This document shows, piece by piece, positions 55,544 through 64,000 of a stretch of DNA of 64,000 nt (position 1 is its first letter; every line of letters begins with the position of its first letter). Position numbers and translations under genes: made by a program. The notes beneath the pieces were generated by a model. The model made no database searches and was not told the DNA's origin. It saw only the letters and a list, made by a program, of their open reading frames with translations. Origin of the DNA: an uncultured Lachnospiraceae bacterium (GTDB lineage Bacteria > Bacillota > Clostridia > Lachnospirales > Lachnospiraceae); contig CAJUNR010000007.1 of assembly GCA_910587765.1 (NCBI GenBank), positions 69,323 through 133,322 on the forward strand, read 5' to 3'.

Positions 55544-57196
55544 TCAGCTCTTGAGCTTAAAGCTTCCGATCAGCCTCTTGAGAAGCTGCGCCTGGCTTGC
55601 AAGTTCCTCGCTGGCCGCCGCGCTCTCCTCCGAAGTAGCGGAGTTGGACTGGACAACCGTAGAAATCTGCGAGATACCGTCCCGAATCCGGTTGATCGCC
55701 AGTTCCTGCTCCCTGGACGCCTCTGTAATCTTCCGGATATCCGCGGTAACGTTCTCCGCGCCCGCCACGACGGAATCCAGCGATTCCTGCGTCTTCCCGG
55801 TCAGGAGCGAGCCGTTCTCAACCACTCTGAGCGTCTTCTCGATCAACTCCGTGGTATCCTTCGCCGCGTCCGCACTCTTCGCCGCCAGATTGCGGACCTC
55901 ATCCGCAACCACAGCAAAACCTTTGCCCGCGCTCCCCGCTCTCGCAGCCTCGACCGCAGCGTTCAGCGCAAGAATATTGGTTTGGAAGGCAATGTCTTCA
56001 ATCGTCTTGATAATCTTGCTGATCTCGCTGGAACATTCGCTGATCTGATTCATAGCCTCAGCCATCTCCTGCATCTGATCGTTGCAGACGGTAATGCTTC
56101 CGCCCACCACTTCCGCCTCCCGATTCGTGGATACGGCCGTCTCAGCATTATTGTTGATCTGCTCTGTAATGCGTTCCACCATCTGGAGAAGGTTATCCAC
56201 CTCCGAAGCCTGTTCCGTCGCCCCCTGTGCCAGGCTCTGCGCTCCGACCGCCACCTGATTCGCGCCGGAATCCACTTGATTGGCAGACGAATGAATCTGG
56301 GACAGCGTCTGATTCAACTGCTCGCTGATCGTGCCGATCGCAGTCTGAATCTGCACAAAGTCGCCGATGTAGGTGATACTGCTTTCTTTCCCGAGATCGC
56401 CGTCCGCAATCCCGTTCAGGACTTCCGTAATATCGGTAATGTAAAGTTTCAGATTCTTTACGGAAGTATTCAGGGATCCGGCGAGCTGTCCCAGCTCATC
56501 CTGGCTCCTGACGTCGATTTCAAAATCCAGCTTCCCTTCCGAGAGCTGCCGGCTCGACTCCGTAATCTCCTGAATCGGCGCCAGAATCCGTTTCAGAACA
56601 AGCATAACCAGCAACACGTTCATAAACAGAATCAGCAGCACCGTCACAATGCTCACCGCTTCCGTCATACTGATCGAGCGGTTCAGGCTGCTGTGGCTGT
56701 CGTCCACCAGACCCTGCGTGATCTCCGACACTTCGTCAAGAATGGCCACCAGCTTTTCCACGTTTGCCTTGACCACATTCAGATACATCTCTTTCGCCTG
56801 CGCCGGGTCCGTCGCGTTCAGATCCAGCACCGTCTGAGCGGATTCATGAATCGCCTGATGGATCGGCTTCATCTCCTCGATCAGTTCCAGAATCCTGCCG
56901 TCCACTCCCGACAGATCCGAGCTGTAAAACCACTTGCCCAGCACACAGCCCTTGTAATCCTTGCTGCCTGTGAACTCCGTTCCCATGGATACGGCAGAAC
57001 ACAGATTCTCAACCCATCCATAATGGGCTTTCTGCGCGGTCAGAACGAGAGAGTTGATCTCCACCGCCTGATCCATGGCTCTGGTATAGTTCCGGCTGGC
57101 ACTCATGCTGGTAACCGTCGTAATACCGCTGATGATCACTGCCAGAAATACCAGCGCCACACGGATCAGAACCTCCTGCTTAATTGTACGCTTCAT
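55544..57196 (-). CDS. Methyl-accepting chemotaxis protein with CZB-like sensor
   Basis: A 550-residue chemoreceptor: TM1 ~12-30, an external domain ~31-180, TM2 ~182-202, HAMP, and a signalling domain with the hairpin EDIAFQTNILALNAAVEAARAG. The external domain contains a CZB-like (PF13682-like) zinc motif: His58-x-x-Trp61 (AHYGW), Cys84 with LGKWF, and His113-x3-His117 (IHQAIH). CZB domains usually are cytoplasmic and sense zinc or hypochlorite. AAGGAG lies 5 bases before the ATG at 57196. It follows the other receptor by 55 bases, so both may form an operon, and has its own terminator. Confidence 0.88.
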   Translation of the reverse strand: MKRTIKQEVLIRVALVFLAVIISGITTVTSMSASRNYTRAMDQAVEINSLVLTAQKAHYGWVENLCSAVSMGTEFTGSKDYKGCVLGKWFYSSDLSGVDGRILELIEEMKPIHQAIHESAQTVLDLNATDPAQAKEMYLNVVKANVEKLVAILDEVSEITQGLVDDSHSSLNRSISMTEAVSIVTVLLILFMNVLLVMLVLKRILAPIQEITESSRQLSEGKLDFEIDVRSQDELGQLAGSLNTSVKNLKLYITDITEVLNGIADGDLGKESSITYIGDFVQIQTAIGTISEQLNQTLSQIHSSANQVDSGANQVAVGAQSLAQGATEQASEVDNLLQMVERITEQINNNAETAVSTNREAEVVGGSITVCNDQMQEMAEAMNQISECSSEISKIIKTIEDIAFQTNILALNAAVEAARAGSAGKGFAVVADEVRNLAAKSADAAKDTTELIEKTLRVVENGSLLTGKTQESLDSVVAGAENVTADIRKITEASREQELAINRIRDGISQISTVVQSNSATSEESAAASEELASQAQLLKRLIGSFKLKS

Positions 57197-57251
57197 GTCC
57201 ACTCCTTATATTCCCGGCGCTGCTTTTTGCAGGCCGTGTTTTATTCAGTCA

Positions 57252-59039
57252 TTAATATTTGTCGCCGCCCCCGTAGGAAACGCTCATATCCATATCGTAG
57301 CCCGGATCGTAAGAAGAGCCTCCGGAAACCGGTCCTGCCGCGGCGATTCCGCTCTCGCCCTCCAGCCGGAACTTTCTGACCAGTTCGTTCAGGATCTGAG
57401 CCTGACCGGACAACTCCTCGCTGGCCGCCGCGCTCTCCTCCGCCGTAGCGGAGTTGGTCTGCACTACGCTCGAGATCTGGTCGATGCCGAGAGTGATCTG
57501 AGAGATGGACTCTGCCTGATCCGCGGACGCCTTCGCGATCGTATCCATCATCGTGCTTGCTTCCTGAATATCGCTGATGACCACTTCCAGAGACTGCGCC
57601 GTCTCGTCCGCGATGCGTTTGCCGTTCTCCACCGCCTGGAGAGAATTTTCGATCAGAGCCGCCGTATTCTTGGATGCCTCCGCGGACTTGCTCGCCAGGT
57701 TGCGCACCTCGTCCGCGACCACTGCAAAGCCTTTGCCGGCCGCTCCCGCTCTCGCCGCCTCAACCGCCGCGTTCAGCGCGAGAATATTGGTCTGGAACGC
57801 GATATCCTCAATCGTCTTGATGATCTTGCCGATCTCACCGGAGGAAGCGTTGATATCCGCCATCGCCTGAAGCATGTCGTGCATGCGGGCGTTGCTCTCT
57901 CCCGCCTTCTCGCCGACCTGCATGGATTTGTCGCTCGCTTCCTGCGCGCCCTGCGCGTTCTGGTTGATGTTGTTTGAAATCTCGTTGATGGACGCCGCCA
58001 GCTCTTCCACGGAAGAAGCCTGCTCCGTCGCGCCCTGAGACAGTGCCTGCGCTCCGGAGGATACCTGATCGGCTCCGGAGGACACCTGCGACGCCGAACG
58101 GTTCAGTGTCGCGAGCGTCTCGTTGAAGGTATCCTTGATCTTCTTCATTGAATGGAAGATCTTCTCATAATCGCCCACATAGGCTTCCGCAGCCTTGGAA
58201 TGAACCGTAAAGTCTCCGTCCGCCATCGTGCCGAGCACTCTCTCGATGTCGCCCACAATGGCGCCGACTTCGCTGGTCACTCTGCCCATGCTGTCCGCCA
58301 TGGAACCGAACTCGTCCCCGGCGCTGTAGTCCACCTCAACGGAAAGATTGCCTTTGACCATCTCTTTCATCGCCGCCTCGATGATCCGGACAGGAACGGT
58401 AATGCTCACGCTCAGGCGCAGCGCCAGAACCACGGTGATCACAAACGCGATGACCGCGATGACGATGCCTGCCGCCAGAAGCGCGCTCAGTTCAAGCATC
58501 TGATTGTCAAAATTGGTCTGGCAGGTCGTTCCGATCTCCGTATAAGCCTGATTCAGAACCTCTGTGTACTCTTCCACCACCGGTATGTACTCGTTCAGAA
58601 TTATCTCCTGCGCCGCCTGGTTTCCCGCTTCGGTGCGAAGCGCCGCCTGCGCCATTACGCTCTCGCGCACGCTCGCGTTGTTGGTCATCAGAGTCAGGAA
58701 CTGCTCGAGCTGAGCCGTGTCTCCGTTATATTCCCTGCACAACTCCTCCACGCTCGCCCGGATGTCCTTGATGTTCTGATCCACAATCTGCGACCGTTTG
58801 GCATACTCCTGCTGATCGGTCGTCTCCACAATGAGCAGCATCTCTTTGAGCGCTTCCTGCAGCTTGGTCTTCACATCCTGCACAGTGGTTACCGCAACGA
58901 ATTCTTCCTCGTAAAAACTCTCATAACCGCTCTTCGATATGGCGATTCCAGAGCAGGTGGCAATCACCGACACCAGAAACAGCACCAGTATGAGGCCAAA
59001 ACTAACTATGAACTTTGTGTTGATTTTTAGGTTTTTCAT
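57252..59039 (-). CDS. Methyl-accepting chemotaxis protein, 4HB type
   Basis: A 595-residue chemoreceptor with TM1 ~10-32, a ~155-residue helical external domain of four-helix-bundle type, TM2 ~188-212, HAMP, and a full signalling domain with EDIAFQTNILALNAAVEAARAG and flanking methylation helices (Glu/Gln pairs in GATEQASSVEELAASI and SATAEESAAASEEL). It ends in a Gly/Ser/Asp/Tyr-rich tail (DPGYDMDMSVSYGGGDKY) that is not the NWETF pentapeptide. Its ligand is unknown. An AAGGAGGGG site precedes the ATG. It diverges from cheA. Confidence 0.92.
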   Translation of the reverse strand: MKNLKINTKFIVSFGLILVLFLVSVIATCSGIAISKSGYESFYEEEFVAVTTVQDVKTKLQEALKEMLLIVETTDQQEYAKRSQIVDQNIKDIRASVEELCREYNGDTAQLEQFLTLMTNNASVRESVMAQAALRTEAGNQAAQEIILNEYIPVVEEYTEVLNQAYTEIGTTCQTNFDNQMLELSALLAAGIVIAVIAFVITVVLALRLSVSITVPVRIIEAAMKEMVKGNLSVEVDYSAGDEFGSMADSMGRVTSEVGAIVGDIERVLGTMADGDFTVHSKAAEAYVGDYEKIFHSMKKIKDTFNETLATLNRSASQVSSGADQVSSGAQALSQGATEQASSVEELAASINEISNNINQNAQGAQEASDKSMQVGEKAGESNARMHDMLQAMADINASSGEIGKIIKTIEDIAFQTNILALNAAVEAARAGAAGKGFAVVADEVRNLASKSAEASKNTAALIENSLQAVENGKRIADETAQSLEVVISDIQEASTMMDTIAKASADQAESISQITLGIDQISSVVQTNSATAEESAAASEELSGQAQILNELVRKFRLEGESGIAAAGPVSGGSSYDPGYDMDMSVSYGGGDKY

Positions 59040-59206
59040 CGTAACCCCTCCTTGTCAAACGTTTCGGATTCGCTTCACCGTCAGGAGAAGCCCGCCGCTA
59101 TCTTTTAATATTTCGACGGGTTTTTTTCTTTTATAACACATCTGCGGAATATTTTTTTGATTTTTTATAAAAAAAGGAACAAACCCCTTATCCCTCCTCT
59201 GTTTTC

Positions 59207-59214
59207 GCCGATAA
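59207..59214 (+). promoter_or_regulatory. Sigma-28-type -10 element upstream of cheA
   Basis: GCCGATAA matches the SigD/FliA -10 consensus at all eight positions, 120 bases before cheA. The -35 position (59188-59191) reads TTAT rather than TAAA, so strength is uncertain. The 294-base gap between the divergent receptor and cheA genes (59040-59333) also contains, on the plus strand, a CCCG...CGGG stem followed by seven T (about 59088-59128), which looks like a terminator facing cheA. Confidence 0.5.
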
Positions 59215-59333
59215 ATATAATTAGTATGCCATAGTCTGCCATACGTTTTTCGGAGCAGGCTCTTTGTTTTCTGCACTGCATTCCGCAGGAGCGCATGCGG
59301 AAACTATAATCAAAAGACAGGTGGTGTTTATAA

Positions 59334-61430
59334 ATGGATAACGGTATGGAAGGTATGCTCGACACATACCTCTTTGAGACAAATTCTCTTCTGGATCAGC
59401 TGGATGAGATGCTGGTGAAGGACGAGAAGATCGGTGATTTCTCTTCCGACGACGTCAACGAGATCTTCCGCATCATGCATACGATCAAGGGTTCCTCCGC
59501 CATGATGGAGTTCGGCTCCCTTGCAAGTATTGCGCATCATATAGAAGATTTGTTCTTCTATATCCGTGACAAAGGCATCGACACCCTCGATCCGGAACAC
59601 AAGAAAGAGCTGTTTAATCTGATGTTCCGTTCTGAGGACTGCCTGCGGGGACAGGTGGAGAAGGTCGAGAACGGGGAACCTCTCGATACGGATATGGATT
59701 CTTTCGCCTCCGAGATCAACGGTTTCCTCAAGAAGATCAGCGGAGCCGCGTCCGAGGAGCCCGCAGCCCCCGCATCCGACGCCGGATCCGGGCCGGTATC
59801 CGCACCGGACAGCCTGACCCCGGCGGAGAATCTTCCGGACGATGAAACGGCGGTGTCTTTCCTGCACGTCTTCCTGGACGAGGGGATCGGCATGGAGAAT
59901 CTGCGCGCTTTTATGATCATCAATTCCATCAAGGAATGCGATGTGGATTTCCGCTACTATCCGTCCGACATGGACACGAACTCTCAGACCTGCTCCACCA
60001 TCATCGAGGAGGGTTTTTATCTCTCCTTCGACGACATGGACATGGCGGCCAAGGCGGAGGATCTTTTAAAATCACAGGGGCACATCCGTTCTTACGAGCT
60101 GATTATGGTTCCTGAACCGGAACCGGAGCCGAAGGCCGAGAAAACCGCGGAGACGGCAGGCGCGCCGTCCGCTCCCGCGCCGGAGCGCAAAGAAGCTCCG
60201 CAGAAAGCGCCCGCGGCGGCAGGCACGCCGGTCAAGCAGAATCTGATCAGCGTCAATCTGACCAAGCTGAACGACCTGATGGATATCGTGGGCGAGATCG
60301 TAATCACCGAGTCTATGGTTACTTCCTGTCCGGAGCTGGACCAGCTCAACCGCGACAGTTATGACAACTTTATGAAATCCGCCCGCCAGCTCCGCAAGCT
60401 GACGGATGATCTCCAGGATCTTGCCATGTCTCTGCGGATGGTGCCGATCTCCGGCGTCTTCCAGAAGATGAACCGGATCGTCCGGGATATGAAGCAGAAG
60501 CTGGGCAAGGACGTGCGTCTGACGCTGATCGGCGAGGACACGGAGGTCGATAAAACCATCGTGGACAGTATCCAGGATCCGATCATGCACATGGTCCGCA
60601 ATTCCATGGATCACGGAATCGAGGATACGGCGGAAGAACGGATCGCCGCGGGCAAGAATCCCCAGGGCGAGATCGTCCTCTCCGCTACCCACACCAGCAA
60701 CGAAGTCATTATCTCCATTGCCGACGACGGCAAGGGAATGAATCCGGATACGATTCTCGCCAAGGCAAGAGAAAAGGGAATCCTTGTAAAACCGGAGAAC
60801 GAATATACGAAGAAGGAAGCGCTGGGCCTGATCATGCTTCCCGGCTTCTCCACCAACCAGACCGTCACGGAATTTTCCGGCAGAGGCGTAGGCATGGACG
60901 TGGTGAAGAAGAATGTGGAGAGCGTGGGAGGTGTCGTCTCTCTGACGAGCGAGGAAGGACGGGGAACCACCTTCTCCATCAAGATTCCGCTGACGCTCTC
61001 CATCATGGACGGCATGAAGGTGACGACGGGACGTTCCATCTTCACGATTCCGATCGCCAATATCCGCCAGTCCTTCAAGATCACGGCGGACGAGATCCTT
61101 TACGATGAGAACGGCAACGAGATGGTGGAACGGATCGGCGGTTTCTATCCCATCGTCCGGCTGCATCAGTTCTACAGCATCGACACAGAAATTACGCATC
61201 TGGAGGACGGAATCCTGATCTGGGTGGAGACAAGCGATCATTCGTTCTGCCTGTTTGTGGATGACCTGATCGGTGAACAGCAGGTCGTGGTCAAGCCGTT
61301 CCCCGCTTTTCTGAACTGTTTTGAACTGAAAAACTACGGTATCGGCGGCTGTACGATCCTCGGCGACGGCAATATCAGCATCATTCTCGATATTCCGAGC
61401 CTGCATACAGCCACTCTGGAAGGCTTTTAG
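59334..61430 (+). CDS. cheA: Chemotaxis histidine kinase CheA
   Basis: A 698-residue CheA: P1 HPt domain with phospho-His49 (IMHTIKGSS), P2 CheY/CheB docking (~170-260), Pro/Ala/Glu-rich linker, P3 dimerisation (from ~305), P4 HATPase with N box (HMVRNSMDHGIED), G1 (DDGKGM) and G2 (GRGVGMDVVKKN), and P5 CheW-like (~565-698). CAGGTGGTG precedes the ATG. It is the first gene of cheA-cheW-cheR-cheB and is divergent from the receptors, whose signals it transduces. Confidence 0.97.
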   Translation: MDNGMEGMLDTYLFETNSLLDQLDEMLVKDEKIGDFSSDDVNEIFRIMHTIKGSSAMMEFGSLASIAHHIEDLFFYIRDKGIDTLDPEHKKELFNLMFRSEDCLRGQVEKVENGEPLDTDMDSFASEINGFLKKISGAASEEPAAPASDAGSGPVSAPDSLTPAENLPDDETAVSFLHVFLDEGIGMENLRAFMIINSIKECDVDFRYYPSDMDTNSQTCSTIIEEGFYLSFDDMDMAAKAEDLLKSQGHIRSYELIMVPEPEPEPKAEKTAETAGAPSAPAPERKEAPQKAPAAAGTPVKQNLISVNLTKLNDLMDIVGEIVITESMVTSCPELDQLNRDSYDNFMKSARQLRKLTDDLQDLAMSLRMVPISGVFQKMNRIVRDMKQKLGKDVRLTLIGEDTEVDKTIVDSIQDPIMHMVRNSMDHGIEDTAEERIAAGKNPQGEIVLSATHTSNEVIISIADDGKGMNPDTILAKAREKGILVKPENEYTKKEALGLIMLPGFSTNQTVTEFSGRGVGMDVVKKNVESVGGVVSLTSEEGRGTTFSIKIPLTLSIMDGMKVTTGRSIFTIPIANIRQSFKITADEILYDENGNEMVERIGGFYPIVRLHQFYSIDTEITHLEDGILIWVETSDHSFCLFVDDLIGEQQVVVKPFPAFLNCFELKNYGIGGCTILGDGNISIILDIPSLHTATLEGF

Positions 61431-61446
61431 AAGGGAGGAAGCAGTT

Positions 61447-61929
61447 ATGTCTGAACAAACAATTTCCAAGGAGGAGCTTCTTGAAGCCCCCGAGACAGAT
61501 GACGTGTCCACGATCGAGCGCTGCCTGACCTTTCAGTCCGGCGATCTGATCCTGTACATCAGCACTCGTCACGTGATCGAGATCATCAACAATTACTCCA
61601 TCACCAACCTGCCGTTGGTACCGCCCTATATCAAGGGAATCATCAACCTGCGGGGACAGGTTCTTCCCGTCGTGGATATCCAGATGCGCATGGGCAAGTC
61701 CGAGACGGAATGCGGCAATGAGACGTGCATCATTGTTCTTGACATCGATTCGGTCTCTCTCGGCATCATCGTGGATTCCGTACGCCAGGTCATCGACATT
61801 GATCTGAAAAACGTACGCCCGATTCCTCTCAAGCGTCAGCAGAAGCTTCTGGACGGAATGGTGACGATGGAGGACGGAAGCGTCTTCATGTCGGTGGACT
61901 GTCAGGCGCTGGCCAAAGCACAGTATTAA
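61447..61929 (+). CDS. cheW: Chemotaxis coupling protein CheW
   Basis: A 160-residue CheW-like protein. After a ~25-residue acidic N-terminal lead, the domain shows PYIKGIINLRGQVLPVVDI, the receptor/CheA-binding signature, and LGIIVDSVRQVIDI. It links receptors to CheA P5. It follows cheA by 16 bases with GGGAGGAAG as ribosome site. The N-terminal extension is a little longer than usual. Confidence 0.95.
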   Translation: MSEQTISKEELLEAPETDDVSTIERCLTFQSGDLILYISTRHVIEIINNYSITNLPLVPPYIKGIINLRGQVLPVVDIQMRMGKSETECGNETCIIVLDIDSVSLGIIVDSVRQVIDIDLKNVRPIPLKRQQKLLDGMVTMEDGSVFMSVDCQALAKAQY

Positions 61930-61955
61930 TAATGAAATGATATGGGGTGATTCAG

Positions 61956-62774
61956 ATGCTGACTCTGACTGATCAGGATTTCCAGCGTCTCTATATATAC
62001 ATTAAACAACATTACGGAATTGATCTCAGCAAGAAGAAGCAGCTGATCGTAAGCCGTCTGTCGCATACGCTGGCTGCTCAGGGGTTCAGGGATTTTAAAG
62101 GTTATGTAGACGAGATCCTTTCCGGCCGTGATACGGACATGGTCACTGCCATGCTGAACAAGCTGACGACGAATTATACGTATTTTCTCCGCGAGGAAGC
62201 GCATTTCAAATATTTTCAGGAAATCGTGCTTCCGGAACTGGAGAGAAAACATGCCCGGGACAAGTCCCTCGCCATCTGGAGCGCCGGCTGTTCCTCGGGA
62301 CAGGAGCCGTACACGATCTCCATGTTTCTCCTTGAATATTTCGGCGCCCGGGCGTCCGAATGGGACACCCGGATCCTCGCGACCGATATCTCCAACAAGA
62401 TACTGGACGAAGCGATCCACGCCGACTATCCGGAAGAAAGCATGGAGCCTCTTCCGCCGACCTGGAAGAACAAGTATTTCGTGAAGACCGGGAAGGGCAG
62501 ATGCACCGTATCTCCGGCTCTGAAAAAGAACGTGATCTTCCGGCCCTTCAATCTGATGGATCCGATCTCTTTTAAGCGCAAATTTGATCTGATCTTCTGT
62601 CGCAACGTGATGATTTATTTCGATCAGGATACGAAAGACGCCCTGGTACAGCGTTTCTATAACGCCACCGTACCCGGCGGCCATCTGTTCATCGGACATT
62701 CGGAAGGACTGACCAAACATACCTGTCCTTACGAATACATCCAGCCGGCCATCTACAAGAAAACAGGCAGATAG
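61956..62774 (+). CDS. cheR: Chemoreceptor methyltransferase CheR
   Basis: A 272-residue CheR: N-terminal helical domain (~1-75; YGIDLSKKKQLIVSRL), then the SAM-dependent methyltransferase domain with SAGCSSGQEPYT (SAM loop) and FDLIFCRNVMIYF. It methylates receptor glutamates. The ATG at 61956 has GGGG 8 bases upstream and is preferred to the GTG at 61947. No NWETF-type tail was seen in the two receptors, so recruitment is presumably direct. Confidence 0.95.
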   Translation: MLTLTDQDFQRLYIYIKQHYGIDLSKKKQLIVSRLSHTLAAQGFRDFKGYVDEILSGRDTDMVTAMLNKLTTNYTYFLREEAHFKYFQEIVLPELERKHARDKSLAIWSAGCSSGQEPYTISMFLLEYFGARASEWDTRILATDISNKILDEAIHADYPEESMEPLPPTWKNKYFVKTGKGRCTVSPALKKNVIFRPFNLMDPISFKRKFDLIFCRNVMIYFDQDTKDALVQRFYNATVPGGHLFIGHSEGLTKHTCPYEYIQPAIYKKTGR

Positions 62775-62826
62775 ACAGGGACTTTACCGAACCGTAGATC
62801 ATTATAATAAGAAAGAAGGTAGGATC

Positions 62827-63930
62827 ATGCCTCAGAAGATTCGTGTAATGGTGGTCGACGACTCCATTCTCTTCCGGAGCTGGCTGGTCAAAAGTCTGCA
62901 GGAAGATGAGCGATTTGAAGTCATCGGGTACGCGATTAACGCGCTGGACGCCAAAAGCAAGCTCCCTGTACTGAAACCGGACATCATGACTCTGGATATC
63001 GAGATGCCCGGTATGACCGGGCTGCAGTTCCTGAAAGAAGTCCTGCCGGTTCATCCGGTACCCGTTATCCTTGTGTCTTCATTAAACGTACAGGTGTTCG
63101 ATGCTCTGGCCGCCGGCGCAGTGGATTTTGTGCGTAAGCCGGAGAGCGATCCCGGAGCAAAGGACCGCTTCATACGGACGCTCAAATCCAAGCTTGCGAT
63201 CGGAAAGAACGCGCATCCCCGCCTGCCTTCCCGCGATCCGGCTTCCATGTATCAGAAAGCGAAGGCGGCCTCGGCCGGGAGTACGGTCAGCAGCACCGGT
63301 CTCAATCTGCAGCCGGCGACGCCGAAAGTACCGACATCGTCCATTCCGCCGCATCCCCATGTGGATGTCATCGCTATCGGTGCGTCAACCGGCGGCACGG
63401 AAGCGATCCTTGAGGTGGTACGCCATTTTCCGGCGAAGATGCCCGGAATCGTCATTACGCAGCATATGCCCGCCGGTTTCACCTCCATGTACGCGGAACG
63501 TCTGAACCGGATCTGCAATCTCCAGGTGCGCGAGGCCAAACACGGAGACAAGATACAGCCGGGACTGGTATTGCTCGCTCCCGGCGGCCTGCAGATGCGG
63601 GTGGTTCGCATGGGATCCGGATATGCGGTCAGTTGCTCCGACGGCGAGAAGGTCAGCGGACACAAGCCGTCCGTGGACGTCCTCTTTGATTCCGTCGCTT
63701 CCACCGTACGCAATCGGGCGATCGGCGTGATTCTCACCGGTATGGGAGCCGACGGAGCAGCCGGTATGCTTCGTATGAGGAGGGCCGGCGCCTACACTAT
63801 CGGACAGGACAAGGACAGCTGCGTCGTATACGGAATGCCGATGGAAGCCTTTAAGATCGGCGCCGTCTGTATGCAGTCCCCGCTGAACTCCATCCATCAT
63901 GCGGTGATGGGCCGTCTGGCCAAGGGCTGA
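62827..63930 (+). CDS. cheB: Chemotaxis methylesterase/deamidase CheB
   Basis: A 367-residue CheB: receiver domain (~1-125) with DDSILFR and phosphoacceptor Asp in TLDIEMPGMTG, a ~50-residue linker, and the methylesterase domain with catalytic Ser (IGASTGGTEA), His (ITQHMPAGF) and Asp (GMGADGAAGM). GGTAGG precedes the ATG. It completes the adaptation pair with CheR; CheD/CheC in the other operon give a second adaptation route. The final 70 bases of the window after it show no gene. Confidence 0.97.
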   Translation: MPQKIRVMVVDDSILFRSWLVKSLQEDERFEVIGYAINALDAKSKLPVLKPDIMTLDIEMPGMTGLQFLKEVLPVHPVPVILVSSLNVQVFDALAAGAVDFVRKPESDPGAKDRFIRTLKSKLAIGKNAHPRLPSRDPASMYQKAKAASAGSTVSSTGLNLQPATPKVPTSSIPPHPHVDVIAIGASTGGTEAILEVVRHFPAKMPGIVITQHMPAGFTSMYAERLNRICNLQVREAKHGDKIQPGLVLLAPGGLQMRVVRMGSGYAVSCSDGEKVSGHKPSVDVLFDSVASTVRNRAIGVILTGMGADGAAGMLRMRRAGAYTIGQDKDSCVVYGMPMEAFKIGAVCMQSPLNSIHHAVMGRLAKG

Positions 63931-64000
63931 CGCGCATACAAACGAAGGGGGGTGTCGGTTAATACCGATTTTTAACCTCTGACAAGCAAGGAAGATACAA

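Noticed and set aside
63951..63980. Short hairpin with five T after cheB as a terminator
   Set aside because: The stem is only five base pairs and competes with another inverted repeat (GGTTAA/TTAACC); the window ends before the context is visible.
1..64000. CRISPR array, rRNA or tRNA genes
   Set aside because: No regularly spaced short repeats with unique spacers, no cas genes, and no tRNA or rRNA-like segments were seen; the only tandem repeats are the in-frame ones in fliY.

Overview
The window reads as a chromosomal piece of a motile, anaerobic, low-G+C-phylum (Firmicutes) bacterium, most likely a Lachnospiraceae-type gut Clostridium although the DNA is visibly GC-rich. The grounds are strong AGGAGG-type ribosome sites, a Gram-positive flagellar/chemotaxis set (FliY with CheC-like domains, CheC, CheD, CheV, a FliA/SigD sigma factor, FlbD), an Mrp/Mbh-like antiporter cluster, CbiK, and RgpF/DUF4422 surface-glycan genes. 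No rRNA, tRNA or CRISPR array was seen.

Region 1 (1-9.3 kb, minus strand) is a cell-surface locus: a small membrane-anchored protein, a secreted surface protein with its own promoter and terminator, a second secreted protein with an acidic tail, a protein of unknown function, a large CBS / SGNH-like / citrate-lyase-ligase-like fusion, a DUF4422 protein and a truncated-by-window RgpF glycosyltransferase. The last five are tightly packed and probably co-transcribed.

Region 2 (9.3-13 kb) is a mobile-element remnant or domesticated module. It holds a TnpB-family protein in which all three RuvC catalytic acids appear to be replaced, followed by an omegaRNA-like 3' region; an intact tyrosine integrase bracketed by 17-bp direct repeats; and, divergently, a short AT-rich gene with a near-consensus promoter and a bidirectional terminator.

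Region 3 (13-17.9 kb, minus) is a nucleoside-salvage operon: uridine phosphorylase, cytidine deaminase, a deoC remnant, phosphopentomutase, and then two proteins (PRTase/TRSP and StiP/PELOTA-type) normally known from tellurite/stress (ter) loci.

Region 4 (17.9-28.8 kb, minus) is an operon in the order of archaeal Mbh ion-translocating modules: MrpE, F, G, MbhD-like, MbhE-MrpB fusion, MrpC, and four NuoL/M/N-type antiporter subunits, ending in a MATE transporter. No hydrogenase genes are present. A CbiK cobaltochelatase follows at 28.9-29.7 kb.

Region 5 (29.8-55.1 kb, minus) is one long flagellar/chemotaxis operon from flgB through fliE-K, flgD, flgE, flbD, motAB, fliM, cheY, flgC, fliY, fliOPQR, flhBA, fliA, flgF/flgG, cheC, cheD and cheV. 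Unusual points are flgC displaced to between cheY and fliY, no flhF/flhG and no fliL at the expected places, and a FliY carrying four tandem CheY-binding-like motifs.

Region 6 (55.5-64 kb) is chemosensory: two chemoreceptors on the minus strand (one with an apparently extracytoplasmic zinc-binding CZB-like module) and, divergently, cheA-cheW-cheR-cheB behind an exact sigma-28 -10 motif. Together regions 5 and 6 encode export, basal body, hook, motor, switch and signalling; flagellin and hook-associated proteins must lie elsewhere.
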